From Loktanella sp. IMCC34160 (GTDB lineage Bacteria; Pseudomonadota; Alphaproteobacteria; Rhodobacterales; Rhodobacteraceae), in contig NZ_SELP01000006.1 of NCBI RefSeq assembly GCF_004145845.1, positions 62,001 to 126,000 on the forward strand: 64,000 nt of DNA. The letters are read 5' to 3'. The position numbers and the translations under genes were made by a program. Below, piece by piece: positions 1 to 8,018 of the stretch; position 1 is the stretch's first letter; each line of letters begins with the position of its first letter. The notes below the pieces were generated by a model that did no database searches, was not told the origin of the DNA, and saw only the letters and a list, made by a program, of their open reading frames with translations.

Positions 1-332
1 CTGTCATGGACCTCTTCGAGATCGTCGTTGCGACCCGCTTCTAGGACCAGAATGCGCGCGCCGGTCTTGGCAAGCTGATGGATGAGGGCGCCGCCAGCAG
101 ACCCGGTGCCGACCACGATGTAGTCATATTCGCCTTCGGGTTTGGGGGCCGTGAAGGACGATTGCGCCAGCGCTTCGCCGGTCCAGGACGTCGCTAGCGC
201 ACCGGCCATGCCAGCCGAAATCCCCAGAGACATTGCGCGGCGAATAAAGGCGCGCCGGCTCATATGACCACGATTGTATTCCACGACGGCCTTTTCAAGC
301 TCGCCGTCCCTCGCTTTTCCGAAGTATCCCAT
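1..332 (-). CDS. GMC-family (choline dehydrogenase-like) flavoprotein oxidoreductase, N-terminal part
   Basis: This is the first ~110 residues of a glucose-methanol-choline type alcohol/sugar dehydrogenase; the rest lies left of the window. A twin-arginine region (SRRAFIRRA, followed by a hydrophobic Ala/Gly stretch ending in ALAQ) suggests Tat export with folded cofactor. It is followed by the FAD-binding Rossmann motif DYIVVGTGSAGG and the acidic end of the second strand (VLEAGRND). The start at 332 is supported by GGGAGG a few bases upstream. It lies on the same strand as the SDR gene at 457-1206 and probably oxidises a related alcohol. The substrate cannot be told from this fragment. Confidence 0.85.
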   Translation of the reverse strand, partial: MGYFGKARDGELEKAVVEYNRGHMSRRAFIRRAMSLGISAGMAGALATSWTGEALAQSSFTAPKPEGEYDYIVVGTGSAGGALIHQLAKTGARILVLEAGRNDDLEEVHD

Positions 333-456
333 GTAATTTCCTCCCATGGATGCGGGCGTGCCCGCGTTCTAGCCGGCTACGCCGGCGACAAGAGCCCCCA
401 CCAGGCAAAGGGTTTGGCGACCACTTGGTGGGGGTTCACTTTTGAAGGTGTGCTCG

Positions 457-1206
457 TCAGATGGTTCTTCCGCCATCTACCTCTAGGATCACACCCGTGA
501 TGAAATTCGCCTCATCCGATGCGAGATAAAGCGCCGCGTTTGCCATATCTTCGGGCTCGCACAGTCGGCCCAAAGGAATGGTCGATAGGAATTTCGCGCG
601 GTTCTCCGGCGTATCCGGCATGCCCATGAAGGTCTCCAGCAGAGCCGTCGCGCCCATGACCGGTGCCAGACCGCAGACACGCACTTTGTCGGTGGCAAGC
701 TCAACAGCCAGCGTCTTGGTCATCATGTTCACGGCGCCTTTGGAGCTGTTGTACCAGCTCAGACCGGGACGCGGACGAATGCCCGCGGTCGAGCCGACAT
801 TGATCATCACACCGCCACCGATCTTGCGCCAGTGCGGCACCATTGCGTGGGTCATGTGATAGATGCTGTCGACGTTGATGGCGTAGACACGGCGGAAGGT
901 CTCATAGTCCACGTCCATCAGTGGCTGGTTCTTGTGGCTCCAGCCCGCGTTGTTAATGACGATGTCAATCTGCCCGAAGGCATCTTTCACCGATTCGACA
1001 GTGGCCTGAACGTCAGAGGCGGAGGACACGTCGCATTTGGCCGCGATCGCGTTTTCGCCCAATTCCGCGGCGACTGCTTTCGCGCCCTCTTCGTTCAGGT
1101 CGACGATCGCAACCTTGGCACCTTCCTTGACGAAGCGGCGCGCCATTTCACGGCCGAAGCCGGACGCCGCACCTGTAATGATCGAAGTCTTCCCCTTAAG
1201 TCGCAT
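457..1206 (-). CDS. SDR family NAD(P)-dependent oxidoreductase
   Basis: A 249-residue classical short-chain dehydrogenase, the normal length for the family. Visible are the cofactor motif TGAASGFG near residue 12, the NNAG motif, the catalytic Ser (INVGSTAG) and YNSSK as the YxxxK pair, and a C-terminal EVDGG signature. It interconverts an alcohol and a ketone, probably in the cytoplasm with NAD. It sits upstream, on the same strand, of the GMC dehydrogenase at the window edge, and a LysR-type site lies at 1653-1669 ahead of it. The specific substrate is unknown. Confidence 0.9.
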   Translation of the reverse strand: MRLKGKTSIITGAASGFGREMARRFVKEGAKVAIVDLNEEGAKAVAAELGENAIAAKCDVSSASDVQATVESVKDAFGQIDIVINNAGWSHKNQPLMDVDYETFRRVYAINVDSIYHMTHAMVPHWRKIGGGVMINVGSTAGIRPRPGLSWYNSSKGAVNMMTKTLAVELATDKVRVCGLAPVMGATALLETFMGMPDTPENRAKFLSTIPLGRLCEPEDMANAALYLASDEANFITGVILEVDGGRTI

Positions 1207-1652
1207 AGGTTCACCTGTAATTTAGGACTTTTGTTGCTTAACTGAACTTGAATGGCGCGGCGGCAGCCCGGGGCATACGGCACGGTATCTCAAATGACAA
1301 ATTAAGCAGCGCCAACATGATATTAGATATAGTCGCCGGTAGCTTGTGCATGATCCCTATGCGCCTCGCCAATGCCGTGTCGTTGCGGAAAGGTCCGGCG
1401 CCGAACACTCCGGCGAGAACCCAAGCGGCAGTGCCGCCTTTTTGCCTACCACTGGGGCAACTGCCGGCCTTGACCGCTGACGAGCCTCTGTTTTCCGGGC
1501 GAATTCCATGTGCTGCGCACTGGTATGAACGGGCAACTCCTTGGCCGACATTCATTGAGGTTCCTCCGGGTCAGTGCGGATGTCCCGCACATGTTCGACA
1601 CGATGCTAGGAATTCGCCCCACTCGGAGCAATCTCGAGAGTCGGATTACAGA
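1207..1652. other. Non-coding leader ahead of the SDR gene
   Basis: About 450 bases with no convincing gene on either strand; the open frames here have no recognisable motif. It probably holds the promoter and untranslated leader of the minus-strand SDR gene. Confidence 0.5.
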
Positions 1653-1669
1653 TATAGCTTCTGACTATA
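1653..1669. promoter_or_regulatory. LysR-type binding site candidate (copy 1)
   Basis: The sequence is TATAG, seven bases, then CTATA: a 17-bp dyad of the T-N11-A type bound by LysR regulators. The same motif recurs at 5621-5637, 6614-6630 and 14441-14457, each upstream of a gene or operon in this catabolic cluster. Here it would serve the minus-strand SDR/GMC genes. Confidence 0.5.
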
Positions 1670-1681
1670 CCCCGAACAGCG

Positions 1682-1744
1682 TCAGCTGAGCCGACCGCGC
1701 CATAAATCACGCGTCTCCAACTCCTGCACGACAGCTAAACTGGT
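1682..1744 (-). pseudogene. C-terminal relic of a LysR regulator
   Basis: Twenty codons reading SLAVVQELETRDLWRGRLS and a stop. They match the last residues of the intact LysR protein at 5653-6585 (TIAVVQELVTRGIWRGRLA). The similarity continues past the stop into the downstream operator-like dyad. This is the tail of a lost paralogue. Confidence 0.6.
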
Positions 1745-1772
1745 TGCACATCCGCAGCACCTATATGTCGGA

Positions 1773-1829
1773 ATGCGCATTGGAGATGACGAGATCAAGG
1801 CGCTCGCGCCAGGTGCGCTGATGAAGGGA
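1773..1829 (+). pseudogene. C-terminal relic of a CaiB/BaiF CoA-transferase
   Basis: Nineteen codons read MRIGDDEIKALAPGALMKG. They match VRVGDSEIEVLAPGALMKG near the C-terminus of the intact CoA-transferase at 6714-7853, after which similarity stops. Together with the adjoining LysR tail it shows that a second copy of the regulator/CoA-transferase pair was once here and has been deleted. Confidence 0.55.
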
Positions 1830-1917
1830 ACCTTGGTCACCGCCTTCAATCCCAAAGGTCAGGGCGCATACCGATTGCGTCTGACACGAGTATACGGCCA
1901 AGGCAGCTGGGCGGCCC

Positions 1918-2322
1918 TCATATTTCTGCTTCGCATCGCAAAGATTGCGGCTCTACCCCCATGGACTGGATGCGCAGTTCTCCGGATGCGATCTTCGGAA
2001 GGTAAGTCTGCCGCTGATCTTCCGAGCTGTGCCTCACAATGGTGTTCATGTTGTACATCTGGCCGTGGCAGGCGCCGGATTTGCCCCCTGCCCTGTTGAT
2101 CTCTTCCATGATCAGGGATGCCTCTGCCAGTCCAAGCCCGGCGCCGCCAAATTCTTCGGGGATCAAGGCGGCCATCCATCCCTCGCGCGTCAGGGCTTGG
2201 ACAAACTCCTCCGGGTAGGCTTTGTCTTCGTCCGCTTTCCGGTGGTATTCAGCTGGGAACTGCGCTCAGAGCCCCTTCTCTCCATCGCGAATGTCTTGAT
2301 AGTCGTCGCTGAGGAAATTCAT
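1918..2322 (-). pseudogene. N-terminal relic of an acyl-CoA dehydrogenase
   Basis: Reading from ATG at 2322 gives an acyl-CoA dehydrogenase N-terminus: MNFLSDDYQDIRDG, then after an in-frame TGA the family motif PEEFGGAGLGLAEASLIMEE, then GELRIQSMGVEP where the conserved substrate-loop region begins. The frame then leaves the family and stops at 1918. About 130 of the usual ~380 residues remain and an internal stop is present, so it is dead. It would have catalysed alpha,beta-dehydrogenation of an acyl-CoA. Confidence 0.75.
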
Positions 2323-2565
2323 AAGCCAAGGCCTCCCGTATCCAAGCCAAATCCATTTGGTCGAAACTTGAGGCAAGGCATCGAACAAATACGTGTTTGA
2401 GATGACTTTCATTGACCCAAGCTATGACCACACTGCACTTCTGCCATTGTGGTCTTCGCCCCCCTTGACCCCCAGAACCTCCTCAGTGTTAGGCCCGACA
2501 ATTCTTCCAAGAAGATACTGCTTCCGTTCGTTCGATAAGTTCCAGCTATGGGGGGCGTGACGATT
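2323..2565. other. Spacer between relics
   Basis: About 240 bases with no gene or clear signal recognised; it separates the acyl-CoA dehydrogenase scrap from a LysR N-terminal scrap. Confidence 0.4.
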
Positions 2566-2646
2566 ATGGATTCACGCCAGCTATTGTACTTCCGCGAAAT
2601 CGTTCAGAGCGGGTCACTCAGCAGTGCGGCGCTGCTCATCCTCTAA
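2566..2646 (+). pseudogene. N-terminal relic of a LysR regulator
   Basis: ATG at 2566 opens MDSRQLLYFREIVQSGSLSS, the start of a LysR winged helix-turn-helix, and then hits TAA after 26 codons where the recognition helix should follow. No continuation was found in the other frames. It is a second, independent LysR scrap. Confidence 0.55.
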
Positions 2647-2783
2647 ACAAAATACGTTATCGGGCGAGTGCTACAACACGAAACAAGTCCGGACCATGAT
2701 CGGTCCGAACTTTTCAAGATCATTGACGATCCTCAAATCACGAGCGGTATTGACTAAGCTGACGGAGGCTCGATCGACAACAC

Positions 2784-4235
2784 CTAGTACTTAACGGTCA
2801 CTGTCTTGATGTGGGAGTAATGATGGATGGCCTCGATACCCTTTTCCCGGCCATAGCCGCTATGCTTGTGACCGCCGAAGGGAGTCTGCACCGACATAGT
2901 GTTCCAGACGTTGATGAAGATCTGTCCCGCCTCGACCCGATCCGCAACTCGCATCGCGCGTGAGATATCGCGGCTCCAGACGCTGCAAATCAGACCGTAG
3001 GCGGAGTCGTTCGCGATGCGCGTGGCGTCCTCTTCTGTGTCGAACGGGATCACGACCAGAACCGGCCCGAAGATCTCTTCCTGCGCGATGCGCATGGAAT
3101 TGTCGACGTCGGCGTAGATGGTGGGCTTGACGTAGAAACCCTCTTCGCTTCCGGCGACTTCGGCGATTTCGCCACCGACCAGCGTGCGGGCGCCATCGTC
3201 TTTGGCGACCTGGAAATAGCTCTGGACGCGCTTGAACTGGGAGGGGGTGATGATCGGGCCGAGGTTTTCTCCGGGCACGATCGCATTGGTCGCTTCTGCC
3301 ACCTTTTCGAGGAAACCGTCATAGATCGACCGTTGGACCAGCAGACGCGTCCCGGCCGAGCACACCTGCCCTGCGTTGATCGTGAAGCCCCGCACGGCTT
3401 CCACAGCCGCCACGTCCAGATCGGCGTCTTCGAAGACGATGTTGGCTGATTTGCCGCCCAGTTCCAGGGTCAGCGGAATGATCCGCTCGGCCGCGATCTG
3501 GCCAATCGCTTGACCGACTGCGACAGATCCGGTGAACGCCACCTTGCGCACGTCATCGTGGGCGACAATCTTGGCCCCGACGTCGAGACCCGTTCCGAGC
3601 ACGACGTTGATCACGCCGACCGGAAAACCGACCTCTTCGGCAAGCTGCGCCAGCTTGATCGTGGACTGCGACGTGATCTCAGAGGGCTTCACCACCACGA
3701 CGTTGCCGGTGACAAGCGCAGGGGCAACTGCGCGGGCGGCCTGATTCAGCGGTAGGTTCCACGGGGTAATGATACCGATGACGCCGTACGGCTCTCTCCG
3801 GGTGTAGACGTGTTGATCCGGCGCGACATCCAGCACGTCGCCGACCGGCAGATAGACAAGGCTGCCGTAGAATTCGAAATACGCCGCACTGCCTTCGACC
3901 TCGGCGAGGGCAAGTGCCATCGGCTTGCCGGCGTCCTGATGTTCAAGCTGGGCCAGTTCTTTGTTGTTCTTGCGGATGGCGCGGGCCAGTTCCAACATGA
4001 GGCGTCCGCGTTCTGCCGAATTGAAATGCCGCCAAGCATCCGCCGCAGACGTAGCCACTTTTACCGCAGCATCGACATCAGCAGCATTGCCGTCCGCCAC
4101 TTCGATGGATGCCTTGCCCGACAGAGGGCTCACGATTTCGATGTAGCCCCCCCCCGAGGGCGCGACCGACGTGCCGCCGATCCAATGGTTCAGCCGGATC
4201 GTCCCCGTAGCTTGCGCTGATTCAGATGCGGTCAT
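2784..4235 (-). CDS. NAD(P)-dependent aldehyde dehydrogenase (ALDH superfamily)
   Basis: A 483-residue aldehyde dehydrogenase of normal length that oxidises an aldehyde to the carboxylate in the cytoplasm. The general base Glu258 lies in LTLELGGKSAN and the nucleophile Cys292 in NAGQVCSAGTR. The cofactor motif GFTGSVAVGQ-like (AFTGSVAVG) and the C-terminal PFGGHKHSGYGREKG are also present. It lies just downstream of dead reductase and ferredoxin genes on the same strand, so it was probably part of a monooxygenase/alcohol oxidation operon. It is the only intact gene of that stretch. Confidence 0.92.
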   Translation of the reverse strand: MTASESAQATGTIRLNHWIGGTSVAPSGGGYIEIVSPLSGKASIEVADGNAADVDAAVKVATSAADAWRHFNSAERGRLMLELARAIRKNNKELAQLEHQDAGKPMALALAEVEGSAAYFEFYGSLVYLPVGDVLDVAPDQHVYTRREPYGVIGIITPWNLPLNQAARAVAPALVTGNVVVVKPSEITSQSTIKLAQLAEEVGFPVGVINVVLGTGLDVGAKIVAHDDVRKVAFTGSVAVGQAIGQIAAERIIPLTLELGGKSANIVFEDADLDVAAVEAVRGFTINAGQVCSAGTRLLVQRSIYDGFLEKVAEATNAIVPGENLGPIITPSQFKRVQSYFQVAKDDGARTLVGGEIAEVAGSEEGFYVKPTIYADVDNSMRIAQEEIFGPVLVVIPFDTEEDATRIANDSAYGLICSVWSRDISRAMRVADRVEAGQIFINVWNTMSVQTPFGGHKHSGYGREKGIEAIHHYSHIKTVTVKY

Positions 4236-4251
4236 GTCTTTTCTCCCTGGT

Positions 4252-4923
4252 TCACCGGAAATCAGCCGGCGGAATGTCTGTTAATTTCAGCAATGACGGG
4301 AATTTTCGGGACGGGCAATTTCCGAAGGTTTCTAGGGGCAATAGGCTGGACGTATAGTTCACGGCCATAGCCCTCGGATCCGCGGATTCGTTCAGCCCCA
4401 TGATCCGCGCCGCCGAGGCCAGTTCACAGCCGATGAACCCGCCGCCAAGGATCGCGACATGTGCCGCGTCACCGCGCTGCGCCTTGGACTCGTCCAGCCG
4501 GATCCGCAACCGCGTCGCATCGTCGAGGCCGCGCAGATTGAAGACCCGGTCCAAGTTAACCCCAAGGTCCGGCAGACGGCGGACCCGTCCTCCCGTCGCT
4601 ACAAGCTTCCTGTCGTAGCCAAGGTGCGACCCGTCATCCAGTGTCAGCGGGCGCTGGTCCGTATCCACCCCGATCACACGGATGCCAAGCCGAAGGTCGA
4701 TGTTCTGCTCGGCCCACCATTCGGCGAACTGAACCTGGAAATTCTCAGGCTAGGATTTCCGCAGGACGAATTCTTTCGACAGAGGCGGACGTTCGTAAGG
4801 ATGATGCGGCTCGTCCAAAATAAGGACAAACCGACCGTCGTACCCCTTGCGCCGCAAGGTGCCGGCGGCGGCTCAGGAGGCCACGCCGCCCCCGATCAAC
4901 ACGATGGTCTGCAGCGTGGTCAT
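4252..4923 (-). pseudogene. Ferredoxin reductase (FAD/NAD-dependent) of an oxygenase system, inactivated
   Basis: From ATG at 4923 the frame reads MTTLQTIVLIGGGVAS, a stop, then AAAGTLRRKGYDGRFVLILD, ERPPLSKEFVLRKS, a second stop, then LATGGRVRRLPDLG-like sequence and the NAD-binding motif ILGGGFIGCELAS. These are the ordered motifs of rubredoxin/ferredoxin reductases that serve Rieske and di-iron oxygenases. Two in-frame stops and loss of the C-terminal half (about 220 of ~400 residues remain) make it a pseudogene. Its start overlaps the stop of the upstream Rieske gene (ATGA), as in a living operon. Confidence 0.8.
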
Positions 4924-5230
4924 GCCCCGACCTGAACGAAAATCTCTTCGCCTTCAATCTTGCGCGGGATCGACGTGAACTTGCACTCGCCCGGGTTGAT
5001 CCCCTTGCCCGCCGACACGTCGAATTCGCACAGATGGTTAGCACAGACGAGGATGCCGTCCTCGAAGCCACCGGACGAGAGAGGCCAGTCCTGATACGGA
5101 CACCGGTCCAGACAGGTATGAACCTCTCCACGTTGTCGATCAGCAGAACCTTGGCCCCGACAACTTCAACGCCGGTCATGTCGTCCTCCCAGAGGTCCTC
5201 CATATCGAGCACTTTATTCAAGCCGCTCAT
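4920..5230 (-). pseudogene. Rieske [2Fe-2S] ferredoxin of a toluene/phenol-type monooxygenase, inactivated
   Basis: The start MSGLNKVLDMEDLWEDDMTG is that of small monooxygenase ferredoxins (~100 residues). A frameshift near residue 37 moves the rest to another frame, where the cluster region reads CPYQDWPLSSGGFEDGILVC and ANHLCEFDVSAGKGINPGEC. The first cluster His is a Tyr (CPYQ where CPHQ is expected), so even a frame-corrected protein would lack one ligand. The GGAG-type ribosome site and overlap with the reductase survive. Confidence 0.75.
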
Positions 5231-5241
5231 AGATTGCTCTT

Positions 5242-5430
5242 TCAGTTGACGTGACCTGCAGCGCACACACCGGAAGCGATTGGCACGTCGTTCCAAAAGG
5301 ACGCCGCGGTTTCGAAGCTACCCGCGACAAGCGCCGCCAGTGCCGGCGCGGCCGCATCCGCCCGCAGGGCCCAATTCTCGACCCACTTGTTGATGGCATC
5401 GGCCGGTTCCGGTGTCTGTTCGACGGCCAT
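5242..5430 (-). pseudogene. Possible C-terminal scrap of a di-iron monooxygenase hydroxylase subunit
   Basis: A 62-residue frame containing PADAINKWVENWALRADAAAPALAAL. This resembles the C-terminal helix of the small hydroxylase subunit of toluene/phenol monooxygenases, which precedes the ferredoxin gene in such operons. The tail after that diverges. The call rests mainly on position next to the Rieske and reductase relics and is uncertain; it could also be unrelated. Confidence 0.3.
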
Positions 5431-5620
5431 CTTGCAACAAGATCAAACGGAAGACCATTGAAACGCGACGCTTGCTTCACCGCGCGACCGCCGGATAATC
5501 AGCCAATACAGATTGCCCGTAACCTCTATTGGTTCAGACCGTCAACTGCCCCAAAATCTCTGACGATGGACAGCTAGAAACAGTCTCAACCCCAAGCGAT
5601 TTCGAGAGTTGGAGCACGCA

Positions 5621-5637
5621 TATAGTTTTGATCTATG
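5621..5637. promoter_or_regulatory. LysR-type binding site candidate (copy 2)
   Basis: TATAG, seven bases, CTATG: one mismatch from the motif seen at 1653, 6614 and 14441. It lies just after the lysR stop codon and upstream of the minus-strand dead monooxygenase genes and the aldehyde dehydrogenase. Confidence 0.45.
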
Positions 5638-5652
5638 CCAATAATGTGGGCG

Positions 5653-6585
5653 TCAGGCGAGCCGACCTCGCCATATGCCGCGTGTCACCAATTCCTGGAC
5701 AACAGCAATCGTCGTTCGTTCAACCTCAAGTGCGGCCCGCGTTCTGACGTGTTTGGGATTCCGGACCAAGTGAACCGGTCGGCTGAACTTCGGATTGATA
5801 ATGACAGAACTCGCCAGCTCGCCGCGCTCTTCAAAGTCCCCCGCCGCTGCCGGTGCCAGGATGGTGAACGCGCTTCCCCGCGCAACCAATGACTTGATTT
5901 GAGAGAGGGAGTCCATCTCGACGACAACATTCAGATGCTGTCCGGCAGCACGGCATACGCGATCAATGAGCATGCGAAGTCCATGTGACTTGGAGGGGAG
6001 AACGAGCTCAAGTTCGCGCAGGTCCTCCAACCGAATTGGCTCGCCTGGCGGCGACTTGAAGGGCCAAAGATCCGGAGGGGCATAGAAATGCAAGTCTTCC
6101 TCAAGAAGCGTCGTGATCTCTGCGTTCTTCAAGCCTGTTGTTTCGTAAAGGATTGCGAGGTCGACAGATTCTTCATCAAGCCACTCCTTGATGAAACCGC
6201 TCATCGCATCTACGGCACGCAAGCGGACTTCCGGTAGATTCAGTCGGATCGTTTCGGCCAACGGCACTGACAAAACCATGGATACAGAGGACGGAAATCC
6301 GAAGACCACCTTTCCTGACGGCGTTTCACCGGCTTGCCGCACGTCGCGCTTGGCACGGTCAACAGCATCTAGGATTTCGTGAGCGCGCTCCACGAACACC
6401 GAACCCGCGTCAGTCAGCGTAACGCCTCGCGGTGAACGGATGAACAATTGCGTTCCCAGCCGACTTTCAAGGTTCTTCAATTGAACTGAGATCGATGGTT
6501 GCGCGATCCCCACAGCCTCTGCGGCCGCAGCCAGTGAACCGTGTTCGGCGATCGCCAAAAAATACTTGATCTGTTTCAGTTCCAT
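5653..6585 (-). CDS. LysR family transcriptional regulator
   Basis: A 310-residue LysR protein of full length. The N-terminal helix-turn-helix reads MELKQIKYFLAIAEHGSLAA through AQPSISVQLKNLE, and residues ~90-300 form the periplasmic-binding-like effector domain. It is divergent from the CoA-transferase gene, and a 17-bp TATAG-N7-CTATA dyad sits between them at 6614-6630, the classical autoregulatory arrangement. It is the likely controller of the whole 1-14460 cluster through the four repeated sites; its effector is unknown. Confidence 0.9.
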   Translation of the reverse strand: MELKQIKYFLAIAEHGSLAAAAEAVGIAQPSISVQLKNLESRLGTQLFIRSPRGVTLTDAGSVFVERAHEILDAVDRAKRDVRQAGETPSGKVVFGFPSSVSMVLSVPLAETIRLNLPEVRLRAVDAMSGFIKEWLDEESVDLAILYETTGLKNAEITTLLEEDLHFYAPPDLWPFKSPPGEPIRLEDLRELELVLPSKSHGLRMLIDRVCRAAGQHLNVVVEMDSLSQIKSLVARGSAFTILAPAAAGDFEERGELASSVIINPKFSRPVHLVRNPKHVRTRAALEVERTTIAVVQELVTRGIWRGRLA

Positions 6586-6613
6586 CGTTGCCGTCCTCCC
6601 TCGGCACGATCAT

Positions 6614-6630
6614 TATAGAAACGAACTATA
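6614..6630. promoter_or_regulatory. LysR-type binding site candidate (copy 3, lysR/CoA-transferase divergent promoter)
   Basis: A perfect TATAG-AAACGAA-CTATA dyad, 29 bp upstream of the lysR start and 84 bp upstream of the CoA-transferase start. Position and T-N11-A spacing are as expected for a LysR recognition site. Confidence 0.6.
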
Positions 6631-6713
6631 CCCTATCAAGTGCCGACATGCCTGTTACCGCGAACCTTTCTATTGTGAGATGAACGGTACTTTCATTCAC
6701 GAACGGAAAAGCC

Positions 6714-7853
6714 ATGTCGGATCTGCAGAACCTCCTCGTCGTTTCGCTGGAACACGCGGTTGCCGCTCCATACGCTTCGTGCAAACTGGCCGACGCCGGC
6801 GCCCGGGTCATAAAGGTCGAGCGACCGGAAGGTGATTTTGCCAGAAACTATGACCACCTGGTACACGGTGAAAGCGCCTACTTCGTCTGGATTAACCGTG
6901 GCAAGGAATCGATCTGTCTTGATCTTAAGACGGAATCTGATCGCTGTTTACTCCGGAGGATGATCGTTGAGGCGGATGTGTTCCTGCAAAACCTTGGACC
7001 CGGCGTGATCGAGCGGCTTGGCATCGACATTGGAGAAATCCGAAAGCAGAATCCGAAGTTGGTTTTTTGCTCGATTTCCGGGTATGGGTCGGAAGGACCT
7101 GCCAAGGATCAAAAAGCCTATGATTTGCTGATCCAGGCCGAAACGGGCCTTTCGGCGATAAACGGTTTGCCAGAGGGGCCCGCACGGGTCGGCGTATCCG
7201 TATGCGATATCGCGGCCGGCATGACGGCCTTCTCGGCGATTTTGCAGGCTTTGATCGGGCGCGAAAAGACTGGAGTGGGCCGTGACATCGAGGTGTCCTT
7301 GTTCCACGCTATGGCGGACTGGATGAACGTGCCTTATCTGCAATACAAGTACGGCCACCATGAGCCAAAGCGTATGGGGCTTAATCACCCGACGATCGCG
7401 CCTTATGGGGCCTTTGCCTGTTCAGATGGCAAGGAGATACTCATTTCGATCCAGAACGAGCGAGAATGGCAGAATTTCTGCAAAGTGGTGTTGCAGGACG
7501 AAACCTTGCCAACTGTCAAAGGGTGGCGGTCCAATTCCGAGCGCATCGCAAACAGAGCGGAAGTTGATGCCAAGGTTGCAAGCGTGTTGATCGAGATGAC
7601 CCGCGATGAGGCTATTGAAAAAGCCAAGCTGGCAGGTATTGCCTATGGCAGGCTTTCGGACATGGATGACCTGATCTCCCACCCGCAGCACCGATTTGTC
7701 GGCGTGCGCGTTGGCGATAGTGAGATCGAAGTGCTTGCCCCTGGCGCGCTGATGAAGGGCCAGCCTTGGGTTGTTTCCTCTGTTCCCTCGGTTGGACGGG
7801 ACAGTGAACGCCTCAGAAGCGAGTTCGCGGTTGAGACGACTGACGCGGTCTGA
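6714..7853 (+). CDS. CaiB/BaiF family (class III) CoA-transferase
   Basis: A 379-residue class III CoA-transferase that moves CoA between carboxylic acids, probably activating an acid product of the neighbouring aldehyde dehydrogenases. Family features are VIKVERPEGDFAR, NRGKESICLDLK and the EVSLFHAMADWMN segment; GYGSEGPAKDQKAYD contains the family's typical nucleophile Asp region. It is transcribed away from lysR and is followed at 7878 by a strong terminator, so it is monocistronic. A tail of a lost paralogue survives at 1773. Confidence 0.9.
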   Translation: MSDLQNLLVVSLEHAVAAPYASCKLADAGARVIKVERPEGDFARNYDHLVHGESAYFVWINRGKESICLDLKTESDRCLLRRMIVEADVFLQNLGPGVIERLGIDIGEIRKQNPKLVFCSISGYGSEGPAKDQKAYDLLIQAETGLSAINGLPEGPARVGVSVCDIAAGMTAFSAILQALIGREKTGVGRDIEVSLFHAMADWMNVPYLQYKYGHHEPKRMGLNHPTIAPYGAFACSDGKEILISIQNEREWQNFCKVVLQDETLPTVKGWRSNSERIANRAEVDAKVASVLIEMTRDEAIEKAKLAGIAYGRLSDMDDLISHPQHRFVGVRVGDSEIEVLAPGALMKGQPWVVSSVPSVGRDSERLRSEFAVETTDAV

Positions 7854-7877
7854 AAACACTTCTACATGACATATGAA

Positions 7878-7914
7878 GCAGAAAACCGAGGCTTGATGAG
7901 CCTCGGTTTTCTGC
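7878..7914 (+). terminator. Strong intrinsic terminator after the CoA-transferase
   Basis: A perfect 15-bp stem (GCAGAAAACCGAGGC with its complement) around a 7-base loop, with an A-tract on one side and T-tract on the other. It can stop transcription in both directions. Confidence 0.85.
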
Positions 7915-7969
7915 ATGTGAAGAGCTCATCCGTGACCGGCACGTGAAACCAAGGACCGATAAATGAAAA

Positions 7970-7993
7970 GAGGCAGCGTATCCACGCTGCCTC
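7970..7993 (-). terminator. Intrinsic terminator of the ABC transporter/aldehyde dehydrogenase operon
   Basis: A 10-bp perfect stem (GAGGCAGCGT and its complement) with a 4-base loop. It lies 25 bp beyond the minus-strand aldehyde dehydrogenase stop and is followed on that strand by CTTTTCATTT. Confidence 0.75.
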
Positions 7994-8018
7994 CATCCAT
8001 TCTGACAATGTTCAGACC

